From positions 6,934,280 to 6,998,279 of the forward strand of contig CM041297.1 in the NCBI GenBank assembly GCA_023052935.1: a DNA stretch of 64,000 nt, in the 5' to 3' direction. Made by a program: the position numbers and the translations under genes. The number at the start of each line of letters is the position of its first letter. Position 1 is the first letter of the stretch. The notes under the pieces were generated by a model. It saw nothing but the letters and a program-made list of their open reading frames with translations. It had not been told where the DNA came from and did not search any database. Of this stretch, positions 10,193-20,489 are shown in pieces. The stretch is from Piezodorus guildinii (Eukaryota > Arthropoda > Insecta > Hemiptera > Pentatomidae).

Positions 10193-10439
10193 AATTCCCC
10201 AATTTATTATATGAAACCCAAAGTTTTCTTAAACTTATCTCATAGTGATTGTTAACATATTTAAATGCTGGAAATATATATATAAGAATAATTAGTTACA
10301 GAAAAATTTCTAAGAAATTATCGGAAAAACCTATATATTTTTATGACATGAAAATGATCTAAAAATATGCCAATCATACCATTGAAAGTGAATTTAATAA
10401 TATGATAATATGACGTTAAAATGACTGGTATATCTTAAA

Positions 10440-10612
10440 TAGAACGACCAGTGCAGACTTTTGTCCCGAAAAAGTGCGTTTGGAACCACTGTGCAACGCA
10501 ACGGCTAAAATAACAAAATAAATAATTCTTCCTCAGCCGGTTTCGAACCCGGGACTTGGAGAACAGTAGGATAGTGCTCTATCTATTATACAACGCTGCT
10601 TGCTTTATTTAT
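10440..10612 (-). mobile_element. tRNA-derived SINE E, copy 1
   Basis: On the minus strand the head reads like a tRNA: a box A-like atagatagagcac and a perfect box B-like gggttcgaaacc, followed by a short body. A related head occurs at 52550-52617. The acceptor arms do not pair well, so it is a SINE or tRNA relic rather than a functional tRNA gene. Confidence 0.5.
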
Positions 10613-10914
10613 TTAAGTATATAATACAATTTTATATTAAAATTTGTGCCTTGGAGGGATAAAGATGTAAATTTTGTTAAACGTGTTTAACATTAATAAT
10701 TGCGAATGGAAATCAATAATTTAAAGACTAAAATAATTACTTTTTCTGATGTAAGTAAACGTTGCACAATTTTTGAGAATTGATTAATGAGGTGTGTCAA
10801 GAGCATTCCCAGAGGCCAATTAGTGATGCTAGATTAGGCAGTGATCTTCACTTCACTTCGTTCCCAATTCTTTAAGGATCCTTAAGCTTTACTTTCAATT
10901 GCCTGTGTATAAAA

Positions 10915-11130
10915 TATTTAGTAACCAAAAGGAAATCGAGTTTTCTACGGAAATAAGCGATTTAGGGTGTATCCTTAAGACAAAAAGGTCTGTAAGTGGG
11001 TATGTGACAATTATAACTACAAAACAATAAGTTTTATAAAACTGAATTTTTTTATTTTAGATAAGCATATGCCTAGTAAGATACAGCATCTTTTTCGTCA
11101 ATATCAACGAACTAAAAGAGCTACTTTATA
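10915..11130 (-). mobile_element. Family A copy, right part before a mariner
   Basis: Diverged family A in reverse orientation, from the region equivalent to acggaaatacacatttta to gagctactttata. The mariner at 11131 inserted at the TA of this last motif. Confidence 0.65.
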
Positions 11131-11673
11131 TTGGGTTGTGTCACATGAAATGTCCGTTTTCAAGGTAAAGGATTTTTATTAAAAATACGATATGAAAACA
11201 AGATAATTTTATTCGAAGTATTTACCTTCTTTTTCTACACATTTTTCCCAACGTGACACCAACTTTTTTATCCCCGAACTGAAAAACTCTGAGCTTTGAA
11301 GTGAAACAAAATCTGAAAACGCACTTTTCACTTGGTTATCATTTTCAAAAAAATTTCCTTTGACGAAGTTTTCTAAATTCCTGAACAGGTGGTAATCTGT
11401 TGGAGACAAGTCGAGAGAATATGGTGGGTGCGGAAGAACTTCTTAGCCTAGTTCTTTCAATTTTTGCACGGTATGTTTTGAAACATGGGGTCTTGCTGCC
11501 GCTCAGTGAGATCATGAGGTACCCCAGCTTTTTTACTTTCCCAATACACTTTAAATGTCTAGAAACGGTAGATGCACTTGCATTTAGTTGTGCTGAGTCC
11601 TTTAACTGTTTAGTAGGGGTTTCTTTCTACTGTATATTTGAGGACATCGTTGCCTATTACGGACGTAGGTATT
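11131..11673 (-). mobile_element. Deleted mariner element
   Basis: Starts at a TA with a mariner terminal repeat (ttgggttgtgtcacatgaaa), identical in its first bases to the full copy at 13075. On the minus strand it encodes the transposase C terminus (SPTDYHLFRNLENF ... WEKCVEKEGKYFE, 11209-11409). Compared with the full copy, ~365 bp of the catalytic core is deleted at about 11485, between two short gc-containing matches. The other terminus is also missing, together with ~50 bp of flanking family A. It is non-functional. Confidence 0.82.
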
Positions 11674-12009
11674 CCTTTGACGATTTTGATTAAACTCGCT
11701 AGATCGGTGTATAATTTAATAAGCTTTAATATCATGTAGGGTTTTTTTCTGATGGAAATAGTCTGACAGACCTTAAATGCCAATATTTCAAAATTTCTTC
11801 CTGTAAAGAACCTTTAATCTTGTTAGCATTGCTAAATAACAGATAAATATATAGGTGGAACGAATTCGATATCCAACTAAAGGAGATAACTGCAAAAATA
11901 TTTTTTGCTTTTGAATTTAAAAACAGTAATATAGATGTATAATATACCGTTGGAATGCTAAGGATTTTAGAAAACATTTTATCTCATACATACTATTGTA
12001 AAAGTTAAT
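11674..12009 (-). mobile_element. Family A, continuation after the mariner
   Basis: Resumes family A at gacgattttgattaaactcg, beyond the mariner deletion, and runs to aaaacattttatctcatac. There it meets another family A segment that starts again at an earlier internal point (tctgattgaaatactctg). Confidence 0.75.
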
Positions 12010-12520
12010 TCTGATTGAAATACTCTGACAAGACTTATAGCCGATATTTTGAATTTTCATTCTCCGAAGTACTTTTAATTTTGTAGATTTCAACAAATTG
12101 GGCACATCATCTTATTAGCATTGATAAATAACAGCTAAATATTCAATTTGAGCGAATTTAATAAACAACTAAAGGAGAAAACTGCATATTTTTTAATGGA
12201 ATTTTTGTGTTTTTGAACATAAGAATAGTAGTATAAATATATAATATACCGTTGGAAAGCTAAAGATTTTAGAAAAAATATTATCTAATACACGGAACTG
12301 TAAAAGTTAATAGAAAGTGATAAAAAGCCGATAAAACTAACTGATTGTTGTTGATAAAAATATAATAGATTATTTAATAAAACACATGATTCTATTGAAA
12401 TTCAATAAAATTAATTCTTGAACAATTTATTTTTAACTCTAAATGCAGTTAAGATTCTTAAAATGATTTTAAGAACGCAGGTAAGTGAAAGTCGTGTGTT
12501 GCGCGCACAAGATTTTTTTT
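12010..12520 (-). mobile_element. Family A, second tandem segment with left end
   Basis: Repeats the central region of the previous segment, then goes on to a complete left terminus: caggtaagtgaaagt, then cgtgtgttgcgcgcacaaga. Together with 11674-12009 it shows an internal tandem duplication. Confidence 0.78.
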
Positions 12521-12599
12521 AATTATGAAATAAAATAGGTTTGAAAGTGATATGACACTTTCTTAACAATTTAATATGACTTACACGATAAATGTAAGA

Positions 12600-12905
12600 G
12601 AATATATAATGATGTTGATACAATGATCACCTAACTAGGGGTAAGAGGTTCCGTTGAAGTAGACACAGACCGAAGTGCATTAGGAAGGTGTCGGTGGAGA
12701 GACGATATTAGGGCTATCAACAAGTTATCTCCTACCCTCTGTGATCTGGTCCCATCAATATCGCCCATCACCTATCAGGGTCATCACTAACACATTTGTC
12801 ACTTCGAGGGTGAGGAAGATTGGAGGAGCCTATCGCTGTATCAACATCAACGTTTTGAGCACCGTCTTTCAATATCACTCCTCTAAGCTCTGTGGCTATC
12901 TGTCT
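12600..12905 (+). pseudogene. Possible LINE C-terminal scrap
   Basis: Plus-strand translation around 12685-12740 gives RWRDDIRAINKLSPTLCD, which resembles the Arg-rich C-terminal segment after the RT thumb in some LINEs. No other domain is visible and the frame soon breaks. This is a weak assignment; chance similarity is possible. Confidence 0.25.
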
Positions 12906-12907
12906 AT

Positions 12908-12910
12908 ATG

Positions 12911-12971
<61 letters not shown>
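12908..12971. repeat. (TA)n microsatellite
   Basis: An almost pure TA tract of about 64 bp with one phase slip. It can form a perfect hairpin. Confidence 0.95.
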
Positions 12972-12976
<5 letters not shown>

Positions 12977-13215
12977 AGTGAGGAGAGGTTAATAAAAATT
13001 CAGTTGTAAAATAATTTTGTAGCGATTTTGTCAGGTGATTTAAATAAACAATTCAGATTCTTGTACTACTACTATTGGGTTGTGTCACATGAAATGTCTG
13101 TTTTCAAGGTAAAGAATTTTTATTAAAAATACGTATGAAAAAAAAAAAAGATAATTTTATTCGAAGTATTTACCTTATTTTTCTACACAATTTTCCCAAC
13201 GTGACACCAACTTTT

Positions 13216-13485
13216 TTATCCCCGAACTCTGAAAAACTCTGAGCTTTGAAGTGAAACAAAATCTGAAAACGCACTTTTCACTTGATCATCACTTTTAAAA
13301 AGTTTTTCTTTGACGAAGTTGTCTAAATTCCTGAATAGGTGATAATCTGTTGGAGACAAGTTGGGAGAATATGGTGGGTGCGGAAGAACTTCGTAGCCCA
13401 GTTCTTTCAATTTTTGCACGGTATGTTTTGTAACATGGGGACTAGCGTTGTCGAGTAAGAGTATAGGACCCTTCCCATTTGCCAA
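13216..13485 (-). pseudogene. Mariner transposase, C-terminal half (broken)
   Basis: 90 open codons. LLDNASPHV holds the second catalytic Asp; HPPYSPNLSPTDYHLF should bring the third Asp of the DDD triad 34 residues later, and here the D of TDYH is kept. The frame is lost just before the usual C terminus (RVRG and stop), and the middle part with the first catalytic Asp (13486-13870) is out of frame. Confidence 0.8.
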
Positions 13486-13871
13486 TCCAGGTTATTTTTC
13501 TAATAATTTTGTGTGCATTTGGTCAATTTCATTGCAGTACGTTGTAGGCGTAATGGTTTCACCTCCAGGTAAAAAGGAATAATGAATTATCACAGCCATG
13601 GATCACCATAATGTAACCATTAATTTTTTGGGATGCAAATTCGGTTTTGGCATTTGCCCCGGGGTTTCGTAGATGTTCAATCACTACCCTGACCGACGCT
13701 GATTGTCATATGCGATCCATTTTTCATCGCAGGGAATTATTCTTTCAAGGAAAGGCTCAGTTTTTTGCCTTGCAAGCAAAGAAACGCTGGTCTCAAGGCG
13801 TTTCAATTGCTGCCGCTCAGTGAGATCATGAGGTACCCATGTATCGAGCTTTTTTACTATCCCAATACACT

Positions 13872-14144
13872 TTAAAATCTGGAAACGGTAGATGCACTTA
13901 CATTTAGTTGTGCTGAGAGTCCTTTAACTGTTTGGTACGGGTTTCCTTCTACTGTATGTTTGAGGACATCGTTGTCTATTACGGACGGTGGTCTTCCTCG
14001 GGGCAAGTTTTCCAATTCGGTATCCCCAGCTGAATTAGCAAACCAACGGCGAATAGTCTGTTCATTAACACTACCTTCCCCAAACGCCTGGCAAATATTT
14101 CTAGCGGCCTCAGCTACTGAATGGCCGAGTTTAAACTCGTACAA
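13872..14144 (-). pseudogene. Mariner transposase, N-terminal DNA-binding part (broken)
   Basis: 90 codons covering the paired helix-turn-helix domain that binds the terminal repeats: YEFKLGHSVAEAARNICQAF (helix-turn-helix 1), then GRPPSVIDND and LSAQLNVSASTVSRF (helix-turn-helix 2). It begins at an internal Met; normal coding upstream reaches about 14180. It ends at a frameshift before the catalytic domain. Confidence 0.78.
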
Positions 14145-14365
14145 AAATATTACTAGAAAATCGTGTTTCCATGTTCATATTTGGATGTATACTAAGAAGT
14201 GGATAATTGATTGGGAATTTCATGTTTATAATACAAAGGTAGATGATTAGTAACTGTTTACATTAAATATGTAAACATTCGGAAGAAAACAACAGAGACC
14301 TGCAAAATCCTTTATGTATTTTAGAAACCATAAAATCGGACATTTCATGTGAAACAACCCGATAC

Positions 14366-14620
14366 TATCATGGAGCTACAACTCGGTGACGATGGCACTC
14401 CACCAACTTCCTCCAGTACCCGACTCCCAGAACATATCTTGAATCATTCACTACACCGTCAGACCATCCCAGTTTTGGTATCCATCTTCTTCTCGTGCCG
14501 TACAGTGGTTTGGTCAGGATCTTCTTAGGGATCGCTTCATCCTCCGTCCTTGCCACATGGCCAGCCCATCGTCTTCCAAGCTTCGTCTTCAGAACGACAC
14601 GTTGCTCGTTAAATATTTCA
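14366..14620 (-). pseudogene. LINE C-terminal fragment next to the mariner
   Basis: The minus strand reads RRWAGHVARTEDEAIPKKIL, then PLYGTRRR..PKLGWSDGV. This is the WAGHV-R-x(n)-GTRRRGRPKLRW segment found at the C terminus of RTE/CR1-like ORF2 proteins. Its right edge abuts the mariner TA, so the mariner probably inserted into or beside it. Confidence 0.65.
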
Positions 14621-15127
14621 GCATTTTCCTGCTGAAAATGCTTCCGCCTTCTCCATTTTCCATCGATCTATACTCCTCCAAATATTCTTCGAAGAATTGT
14701 TCAATTCTTTTTGTTGTCGTCCATGTTTTGCAAATTTTGCAAGCGGGCGTTCATTTTCGGAAATAAAAATCATTGAATGATGATAAATAAATAAGCAAAA
14801 TACCACTTAAAGATTAAGAATTTCGGTTTAAACTGATGCGTAAAAGCACTTTAACTAATCCTTTTTTTAGAAAATGTAAACATTATCGACCTAGTAAACA
14901 TGATTTTATAAACAAAGAGGATTAAATATTGAAAAAACGCCACGGACCTATTTTACAGCCTAATACATTCGAAAATATATGCAAATCGAAATTTCACATA
15001 AAAAATAAAAACTTTGTGGTGTAAAACCTGTCTAATGAAAATTTGATTCATTCTCTCTAATATACGTATTCGTTTTGAATTATTTAAGAGTTATGAATAT
15101 GTGATTTATCATTTTTTTTTTAAATAT
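14621..15127. other. AT-rich stretch, possible further LINE coding
   Basis: From 14806 to 14618 the minus strand is open for 62 codons with a protein-like sequence (LAKFAKHGRQQKELNNSSKN). It could continue the LINE fragment upstream or be chance. The remainder to 15127 is AT-rich and unassigned. Confidence 0.3.
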
Positions 15128-15203
15128 TTACTTTATTTAAACGTTACTTTAATTTAGTCATTTAATTTTATGCCACTGTGGCTAATCGGACGATGCTACA
15201 GTG
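15128..15203 (-). mobile_element. SINE C tail, left of an RTE insertion
   Basis: The tail and end of body of SINE C in reverse orientation (gtggctaatcggacgatgct near 15178). Its continuation is at 16549-16617. Family B inserted between them, duplicating cgatgctacagtg (15191-15203 and 16536-16548). Confidence 0.78.
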
Positions 15204-16535
15204 ATAATAATAATAATTATAATTATATAATAATAATAATAATAATAATAGGCTTAGCGAACCCGAAGGTTCGATGCCTATACCACCAAATTCCGCCTAC
15301 ACAGACTCGTCCAATGTTCACCATTCAAGCCCAAGCTCCCGAGATCAGCCTTAACGCAATCCTCCCATCTCCGCTTCGGCCTACCTTTTGGACGCCTACC
15401 AGTCGGATCAGCAAATACCAACTTTCTCGGAATCCACTCGTCATCGGGCCCAACAACTTTACTCGCCCATTTGAGTCTCCGCGATGCAATTAGTTCAATT
15501 ATATTCACAGGATACAAGTTCCGCAATTCCGCGTTGTGCAACCTTCTGAACTCCCCAGTGGCCTCATCTCTCTTCGGACCAAATATTTTACGCAATATCT
15601 TATTTTCGAAAACCTTAAGCCGTTGTTCTTAACTCAAAGTAAGCGGCCACGCTTCACATCCGTAAAGAACCGTTGGAAGAATAATAGTTTTATGAATTCT
15701 AATCTTTAGGTTTTTAGATAGAAGCCGCGACCTAAGTAACTTAGCAGCTGAATAATAACACGCATTTCCCACCTTTAACCGGGACTTTATTTCTTCCTGG
15801 ATTTCATTTTTTCTAGTTATAATTGAACCTAAATACTTGAATTTCTCTACGTGTTCAAAAGTATGACCTGATACATCAATATCACCAAGATCGACACTGT
15901 TTCTGCTACTAATCATATACTTCGTCTTATCGGTATTTAATTCGAGTCCTATTTCTTTACCGGTTTTTATTAACACACTTGTATTTAGTTGTATGGTTTC
16001 CGTGTCTACACCTAGTAGTACCAAATCATCGGCATACCCCAAAACCGGAATCTTGTCACCCATTTTTAAGCCTTTCTCGGTACACATCACCTTTTCTATG
16101 ACATATTCTAAAGCTATATTAAATAACACAGGTGAAAGGGAGTCACCCTGTTTCAAACCCGATCGCACCTCAAATCTCTCGGAGTAATTATGACCGATTC
16201 TAACTTTATGGAATGTTTCCGGCAAACGCATCTCTCTAGGTTAACTAACTTTCTAGGTATTCCCTGTTCAATCATGATGTTATATAGCTTCTGACGGTCT
16301 ATTGAATCATAAGCCTTTTTAAAATCGATATAAAGTTGATGGACTACACCGTTGTATTCCAATTTTTTCTCTAATATTTGACTTAAGGAAAATATTTGGT
16401 CAATAGTCGAGCGATTCCGCCTAAAACCACATTGGTAATCTCCTATAATTTCCTCAGCGTATTCCGTGATTCGACTAGTTAGAATTGACGAGAATATTTT
16501 ATAGCATACTGGGAGAAGAGAGATCCCACGATAGT
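15204..16535 (-). mobile_element. RTE-type LINE (family B), longest copy
   Basis: A 1.33-kb 5'-truncated RTE-like LINE inserted in SINE C with a perfect 13-bp TSD. The coding strand contains RT from DYQCGFRRNRSTIDQIFS (near 16430) through AYDSIDRQKL and GYADDLVLLG (near 16030) to the C-terminal GRRPKGRPKRRWEDC (near 15350). It then has a minimal 3' UTR and a TAA/TTA-rich tail at 15204-15250. Stops and frameshifts near 15600-15630 and 16230 break the frame. Confidence 0.88.
15278..16362 (-). pseudogene. RTE ORF2 reverse transcriptase, broken
   Basis: Three overlapping open pieces (16362-16153, 16231-15629 and 15595-15278) cover the RT palm, thumb and C-terminal Arg-rich region. The catalytic GYADD is intact, but a premature stop after WPLTLS and a frameshift near 16230 prevent a full product. 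The open copy at 61408-62517 serves as comparison. Confidence 0.85.
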
Positions 16536-16548
16536 CGATGCTACAGTG

Positions 16549-16617
16549 GGAGTCCTAAATTTTGCCTATCCATGTTTAATTAGGATAGGGATCTGTTACG
16601 AGTACCTGATATCGCAT
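16549..16617 (-). mobile_element. SINE C body, right of the RTE insertion
   Basis: Continuation of the SINE at 15128-15203. It runs to gagtacctgatatcgcat and then decays; the tRNA-like head is missing. Confidence 0.7.
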
Positions 16618-16725
16618 ATGTTTCCGTTTCTCAGGACTTTTCATTCCAGTATAACACGACCATACACAGAAGTAGACCAATTTGCGAGATTTGGTCATTT
16701 TGCTCAAGGGACCTAAAAACGTGTT
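16618..16725 (+). mobile_element. Family A fragment, right third
   Basis: A diverged piece around the (AC)n box: cacagaagtagaccaatttg, then ggtcattttgctcaagggac and aaaaacgtgtt. It is truncated at both ends. Confidence 0.6.
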
Positions 16726-16874
16726 ACCAAATAAATAAAAATAGTCGTTAATTCGAATTATTCTGTGAAAAATACATTACTCCACAAGGTCTTGGATATG
16801 CACGCTGAATCAAATATTGCTGCAGAACATTACAAAAATTTCCATTACAGATTGAAACAATATGAACAAATAAA

Positions 16875-17260
16875 TGAGACGTTGACTTCCAGAATGTACT
16901 ATATCCATTCTAGGAAATTTTACAGGAATCGCCAAAATCTCTCGTTATCATATTATTAAACTTGCTAATTTGATTCTTTTCGCAGTCAAATATAGAATTG
17001 TTTTTTTTACTGTATTAATAAAACCGTATTAAATTTATGAAATGAAATGTTTTAGTATGATTTAGAACGAAACTAACTGTGTAATTAGTACCTTAAGAAA
17101 TAATTAGCTTTTCTAAATCGCGTTATTAAAGGACTTGAGTGTTCATTAGATACAATCGAATTTAAGATTCAGATAAAACTAATTGAGGAAAATATAAATA
17201 TATTAACACATCAATTTCGTAAAAAATGTCCCTTAGTACCTTTTGGAAATCAACGTCTCA
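16875..17260. mobile_element. Family P MITE-like element, copy 1
   Basis: A ~386-bp non-coding element with terminal inverted repeats: tgagacgttgacttccagaa on the left and ttttggaaatcaacgtctca on the right. A second copy in the opposite orientation lies at 19970-20354, and fragments at 53905-53975 and 59190-59435. The TSD is not clear, so the superfamily is open. Confidence 0.65.
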
Positions 17261-17867
17261 AATTTACACAACAGGCTGATAATGATTTATTTCAGAAACA
17301 AGATATCTGATCCTTATTTGAAAGATACCAATTCATATCTAAATAGCTTTTAATTTTAATGGAATTATAATTATTTGAAGATAATGAACTATCTTTTAAT
17401 AATTTGCAGAATCTTCTGCGAGGAGTTACCCACGTGGAACGATGATCCTACACAGATAAAAAATAATAATCAAACTCTCAATTTATGTTTAGACGAGAAT
17501 AAATACAAACATTCATAGACCGATGCTTCAATATCGCTTCTATCGATACTTGGTCTATCGATCTATCAAAGATATACAGAGGACCTGGGGTGGGAAAACA
17601 GAAGCTGTAGGGGAGTGAGAAGAACTGTATTTTCCTTTCAGTTTTTTATATTTGCCGTGGGGAGAAAAGTAAGGAGTTCAGGTGAAAAGTCTTGTCTTCA
17701 ATAACAAGCTTTGTTAATTAGTCTCTAGCTAGGCAGGTACGCCTCTAGTCATAGTCTCTATATAATTAAATGAGTTATTCACGTAACAATATAAAAAATA
17801 ACGATTGAACAAAAAGAAGTTATCTAGATTGTAAAGTTTAAGTATTATAAATAAATATTTGTCAAAC
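17261..17867. other. No recognisable feature
   Basis: AT-rich with one mixed patch (17560-17700, tctatcgatacttggtctat region). No ORF, repeat partner or structure that I can support. Confidence 0.3.
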
Positions 17868-18015
17868 AAAAATGTGTTGGCAGGACATGTGGCGGGAACG
17901 ATGGAATAACTTGAGAGTGCTTATTGCCTTTCGGGAACTTTGGGCCACATGTGGTTTCCAGGATAAGGTTCGGTCAATGCGGATGTCTAAAGTTATACAT
18001 AGATAACTGAAAGTA
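17868..18015 (-). pseudogene. LINE RT thumb fragment
   Basis: The minus strand encodes LDIRIDRTLSWKPHVAQSSR, then KAISTLKLFHRSRHMSCQH. The L-G-x-x-x-D-x-x-L-x-W/F-x-P-H-I signature is typical of the segment after the RT palm in R1/Jockey-type LINEs. Only ~45 codons are recognisable. Confidence 0.6.
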
Positions 18016-18480
18016 ATTATGTAAATATATCCCCTCATAATAGTCATAAGATGGACTTCCCTACTGGACACTGCGATCAATGCCTGCCTGAAGTCTCTCC
18101 ATTAGATGGCCCGAGAGGTTTGACATGGCATGCACTTCCTTCCCGCGACAGTCGCTACACTTGGGGAATCCCTTCGAACCCACAACCGCTAAGACCTTGC
18201 CCTCGCTCCAGATGGTCCAGCCGCTGCGATAATCAACAGCTGTGCAGCCCTGAATCAGCCACTGCTAATAGCACCACTGATAGCCATTACATCACTCCCT
18301 CATTATCTCTATCTTGGCTAACGGGCGGGGTATTCCCAGGATCGTGCCGCTTTGAAAGCTGGTCCGAATCTCGCGCTGCGCGACCACAATATCTTCTAGT
18401 AATCACCTTGTTTGTTATTTTGTTGTTTCATTATAGACAGTATTGCAGGGGCTAGGAGCGTTATCGGCAAATCAGTTTAG
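18016..18480. other. GC-rich unassigned segment with a chance ORF
   Basis: Markedly more GC-rich than its surroundings. The 134-codon plus-strand ORF (18051-18455) has a low-complexity, Pro/Ser/Arg-rich translation that looks like non-coding reading. The segment may belong to the LINE fragment just before it (minus strand), but no motif confirms that. Confidence 0.3.
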
Positions 18481-18639
18481 TACGGCAGGTCGTTTTATAT
18501 TTGTTTACTTATTAAATGTGGCTAAGGATACCACCAGGCCTGGGATATGGCAACCTTTGCCTGTTTGACTGACCACCCGCTGTTTAAAAGGAATAATATT
18601 ACAATAATCCTAGTTTAAAAAAATAAAAAATAAAAACGC

Positions 18640-18812
18640 TGCAAATTATTACACAATGGTTTATTGTTTCCAAATAATAATATTAGGGTATAACTGTTTA
18701 TATAACTGTTGATAGGAAATTAAGTAGTATGAAAAGCAATAATTCAAAGAATAATGGCATATCACTACTACTGATTTCAAAACGCCATATCTATCAAAAT
18801 TTGGTATCTATT
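18640..18812. repeat. Family G repeat fragment
   Basis: An interspersed repeat with the marker attacacaatggtttattgt, then aaaagcaataattcaaag and atttcaaaacgccatatct. Related stretches occur at 23745-23995, 52637-52790 and 63466-63670. No coding capacity; its nature is unknown. Confidence 0.5.
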
Positions 18813-18825
18813 TGTTTATATAGTG

Positions 18826-19560
18826 AATGAATGAATGAATACCTTTATTTGCTTTCGGGGTAACCCCCATACAAATGAGCTACATAACAAATTTATAATA
18901 CAAAACATAATTCAATAAAAGAGTTAGCAAGATACCAATTCACTTCGTTATAAGCTCTAGGTACAATAAACAATGATAAATTACAATAAAACCTATAACA
19001 AAATAACTCAAAGACAATATATGAATAATATAACAGTTTCCAATACAATAAATACATAAATATATTATTTTACATAATACGGCGAAACACGATAAATAAT
19101 ATAATAAAGTTAACATATACGTTTATTAATTTATTATAAATGACCTGATATGGCAACATTGCCTGGCTTAATAATAAATATTTTTTAATTCATCAATATC
19201 ATCGGTGGTAAACAGGGCGATAAAATTTGTACTGTTCATATTTAAGGCTCTAAGGATGTAACGGGTTCGGAACGGATGAAAATGTGGAATAAGTCCTCTC
19301 TTTCGTTGAGGTTACATATCGTGTAGTTTTACTTGGGTTTAAAATGGTAATATATATTGTTAAATGTTAATTTGATATTGTAGTTTCCAGAAAGTCTTAA
19401 TTGTGAAAATATTTTTATGACAGGAAACGGTGCGTTTAATAAGTAAGCTTGAGGTTTATGAATGGACGGATAGAGTGGGTTGTATTTACCGGGGGTGATT
19501 AACTTTTGTTTATCTATTGTCTCCATATGATTTGTAAACAGTATCATTGTTTTGTGAATC
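18826..19560 (-). mobile_element. LINE 3' region (family L)
   Basis: The minus strand ends in aataaaggtattcattcatt with an ATTC-repeat tail (18826-18842), a 3' end style seen in CR1/R1-like LINEs. Upstream on that strand, around 19310-19200, the reading ICNLNEREDLFHIF is the C-x(n)-H knuckle near the LINE ORF2 C terminus, followed by NSTNFIALFTTDDIDELKNI. 19547-19329 is open for 72 codons (LLNAPFPVIKIFSQLRLSGN) and probably belongs to the same decayed ORF. Confidence 0.6.
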
Positions 19561-19599
19561 TCTAACTGAAAAAATTTATTTGTTTATATATTAGGAGAA

Positions 19600-19740
19600 A
19601 CAGATTTTATTTTTATTCGTTATCTGGATTCTACGCATTTTGAAACGTAAGCCCTTAAATTTTGAGGGGGGAGGGGAGGTTAATTTTTTGGTCGATCGCA
19701 AAGGTTCATTATTGAAAATAATTAACCAAAAATTAATAAA
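19600..19740. repeat. Family G repeat fragment
   Basis: Contains gaaacgtaagcccttaaatt and the inverted complement of the caataatgaac...gtaatcgac box found at 60940-61070 and 62640-62762. The 137-codon minus-strand ORF over 19591-20004 is low complexity and crosses a repeat boundary, so I do not call it a gene. Confidence 0.45.
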
Positions 19741-19969
19741 ACTTGATATAAATATTTTATTATCCTCCTGTAACAATTTAAGTAATTTTCCCCGTCTACT
19801 TTTGTGAAAAGTATTAGAGAAGACTGATTTCTTAGTTGTTTTTTTTTCGTGACTGTCTAAAAAAATAAAAAGTATCGGTAAAACAAAATTCGTAATTGAT
19901 AAAAATGATATCTTACATACAAATTTGTAAAAGATAATGGAGAGTAATGGACATTGGATACTAAGTAAT

Positions 19970-20354
19970 TGAGACGTTGATTTCCAAAAGGTACTAAAGG
20001 ACATTTTTTACGAAATCGATTTTTTTACACATTTGTATTCTCATCATTTAGTTTTATCTAAATATTCTATTTGATGTTATCTAATGAATTCTCAAGTCCT
20101 TAAAAAACGCGATTTAGAAATGCGGTCATTTTCTAAAAGTACTAATTACGCATTTATCTTCGTTCCAAATAATTCTAAAAAAATTCATTTCATAACTTTA
20201 ATATGATGTTATTATTATAGTAAAAAAATAATTCTAATTTTTAAGGCAAAAAGACCCAAATTAGCTAGTTTAATAATATAGTAATGAGAGATTTTCGCGC
20301 TTCCTGTAAAATTTCCTAGAGTGGATATAGTACCTTTTGGAAATTAACGTCTCA
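19970..20354. mobile_element. Family P MITE-like element, copy 2
   Basis: Nearly the same length as copy 1 (385 bp) but inverted. The ends are tgagacgttgatttccaaaa and ttttggaaattaacgtctca. The symmetry may extend two or three bases further (aat...att). No coding capacity. Confidence 0.7.
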
Positions 20355-20489
20355 ATTGTCGCAGTTTATAATTTACATTGTTTGATTATTCAATCTGAAA
20401 GAGATGTTTTCAACGAAACTCAATGTAATTATTTAATTTTTTTAAATTTTACTTATCTATTTATGAAACATATATCAAGAAAAAGTAAG

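Larger units (their letters stand above)
13075..14362 (-). mobile_element. Full-length mariner, cecropia-like group
   Basis: A 1,288-bp element flanked by TA (13073-13074 and 14363-14364). Imperfect terminal inverted repeats of ~30 bp match across ttgggttgtgtcacatgaaa and its partner at the right end. It encodes a mariner transposase on the minus strand, broken by frameshifts and stops. The N-terminal helix-turn-helix part and the YSPNLSPTDYHLFRNL region resemble the transposase domain of human SETMAR (Hsmar1), which belongs to the cecropia group. It is non-autonomous as it stands. Confidence 0.88.

Noticed and set aside
10540..10612. tRNA gene on the minus strand
   Set aside because: Box B is perfect but the acceptor stem does not pair, and a related head occurs at 52550-52617 followed by other sequence; treated as a SINE head.
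18051..18455. 134-codon plus-strand ORF
   Set aside because: Pro/Ser/Arg-rich with no domain; the LINE fragment next to it reads on the other strand. Its length is explained by the local GC richness.
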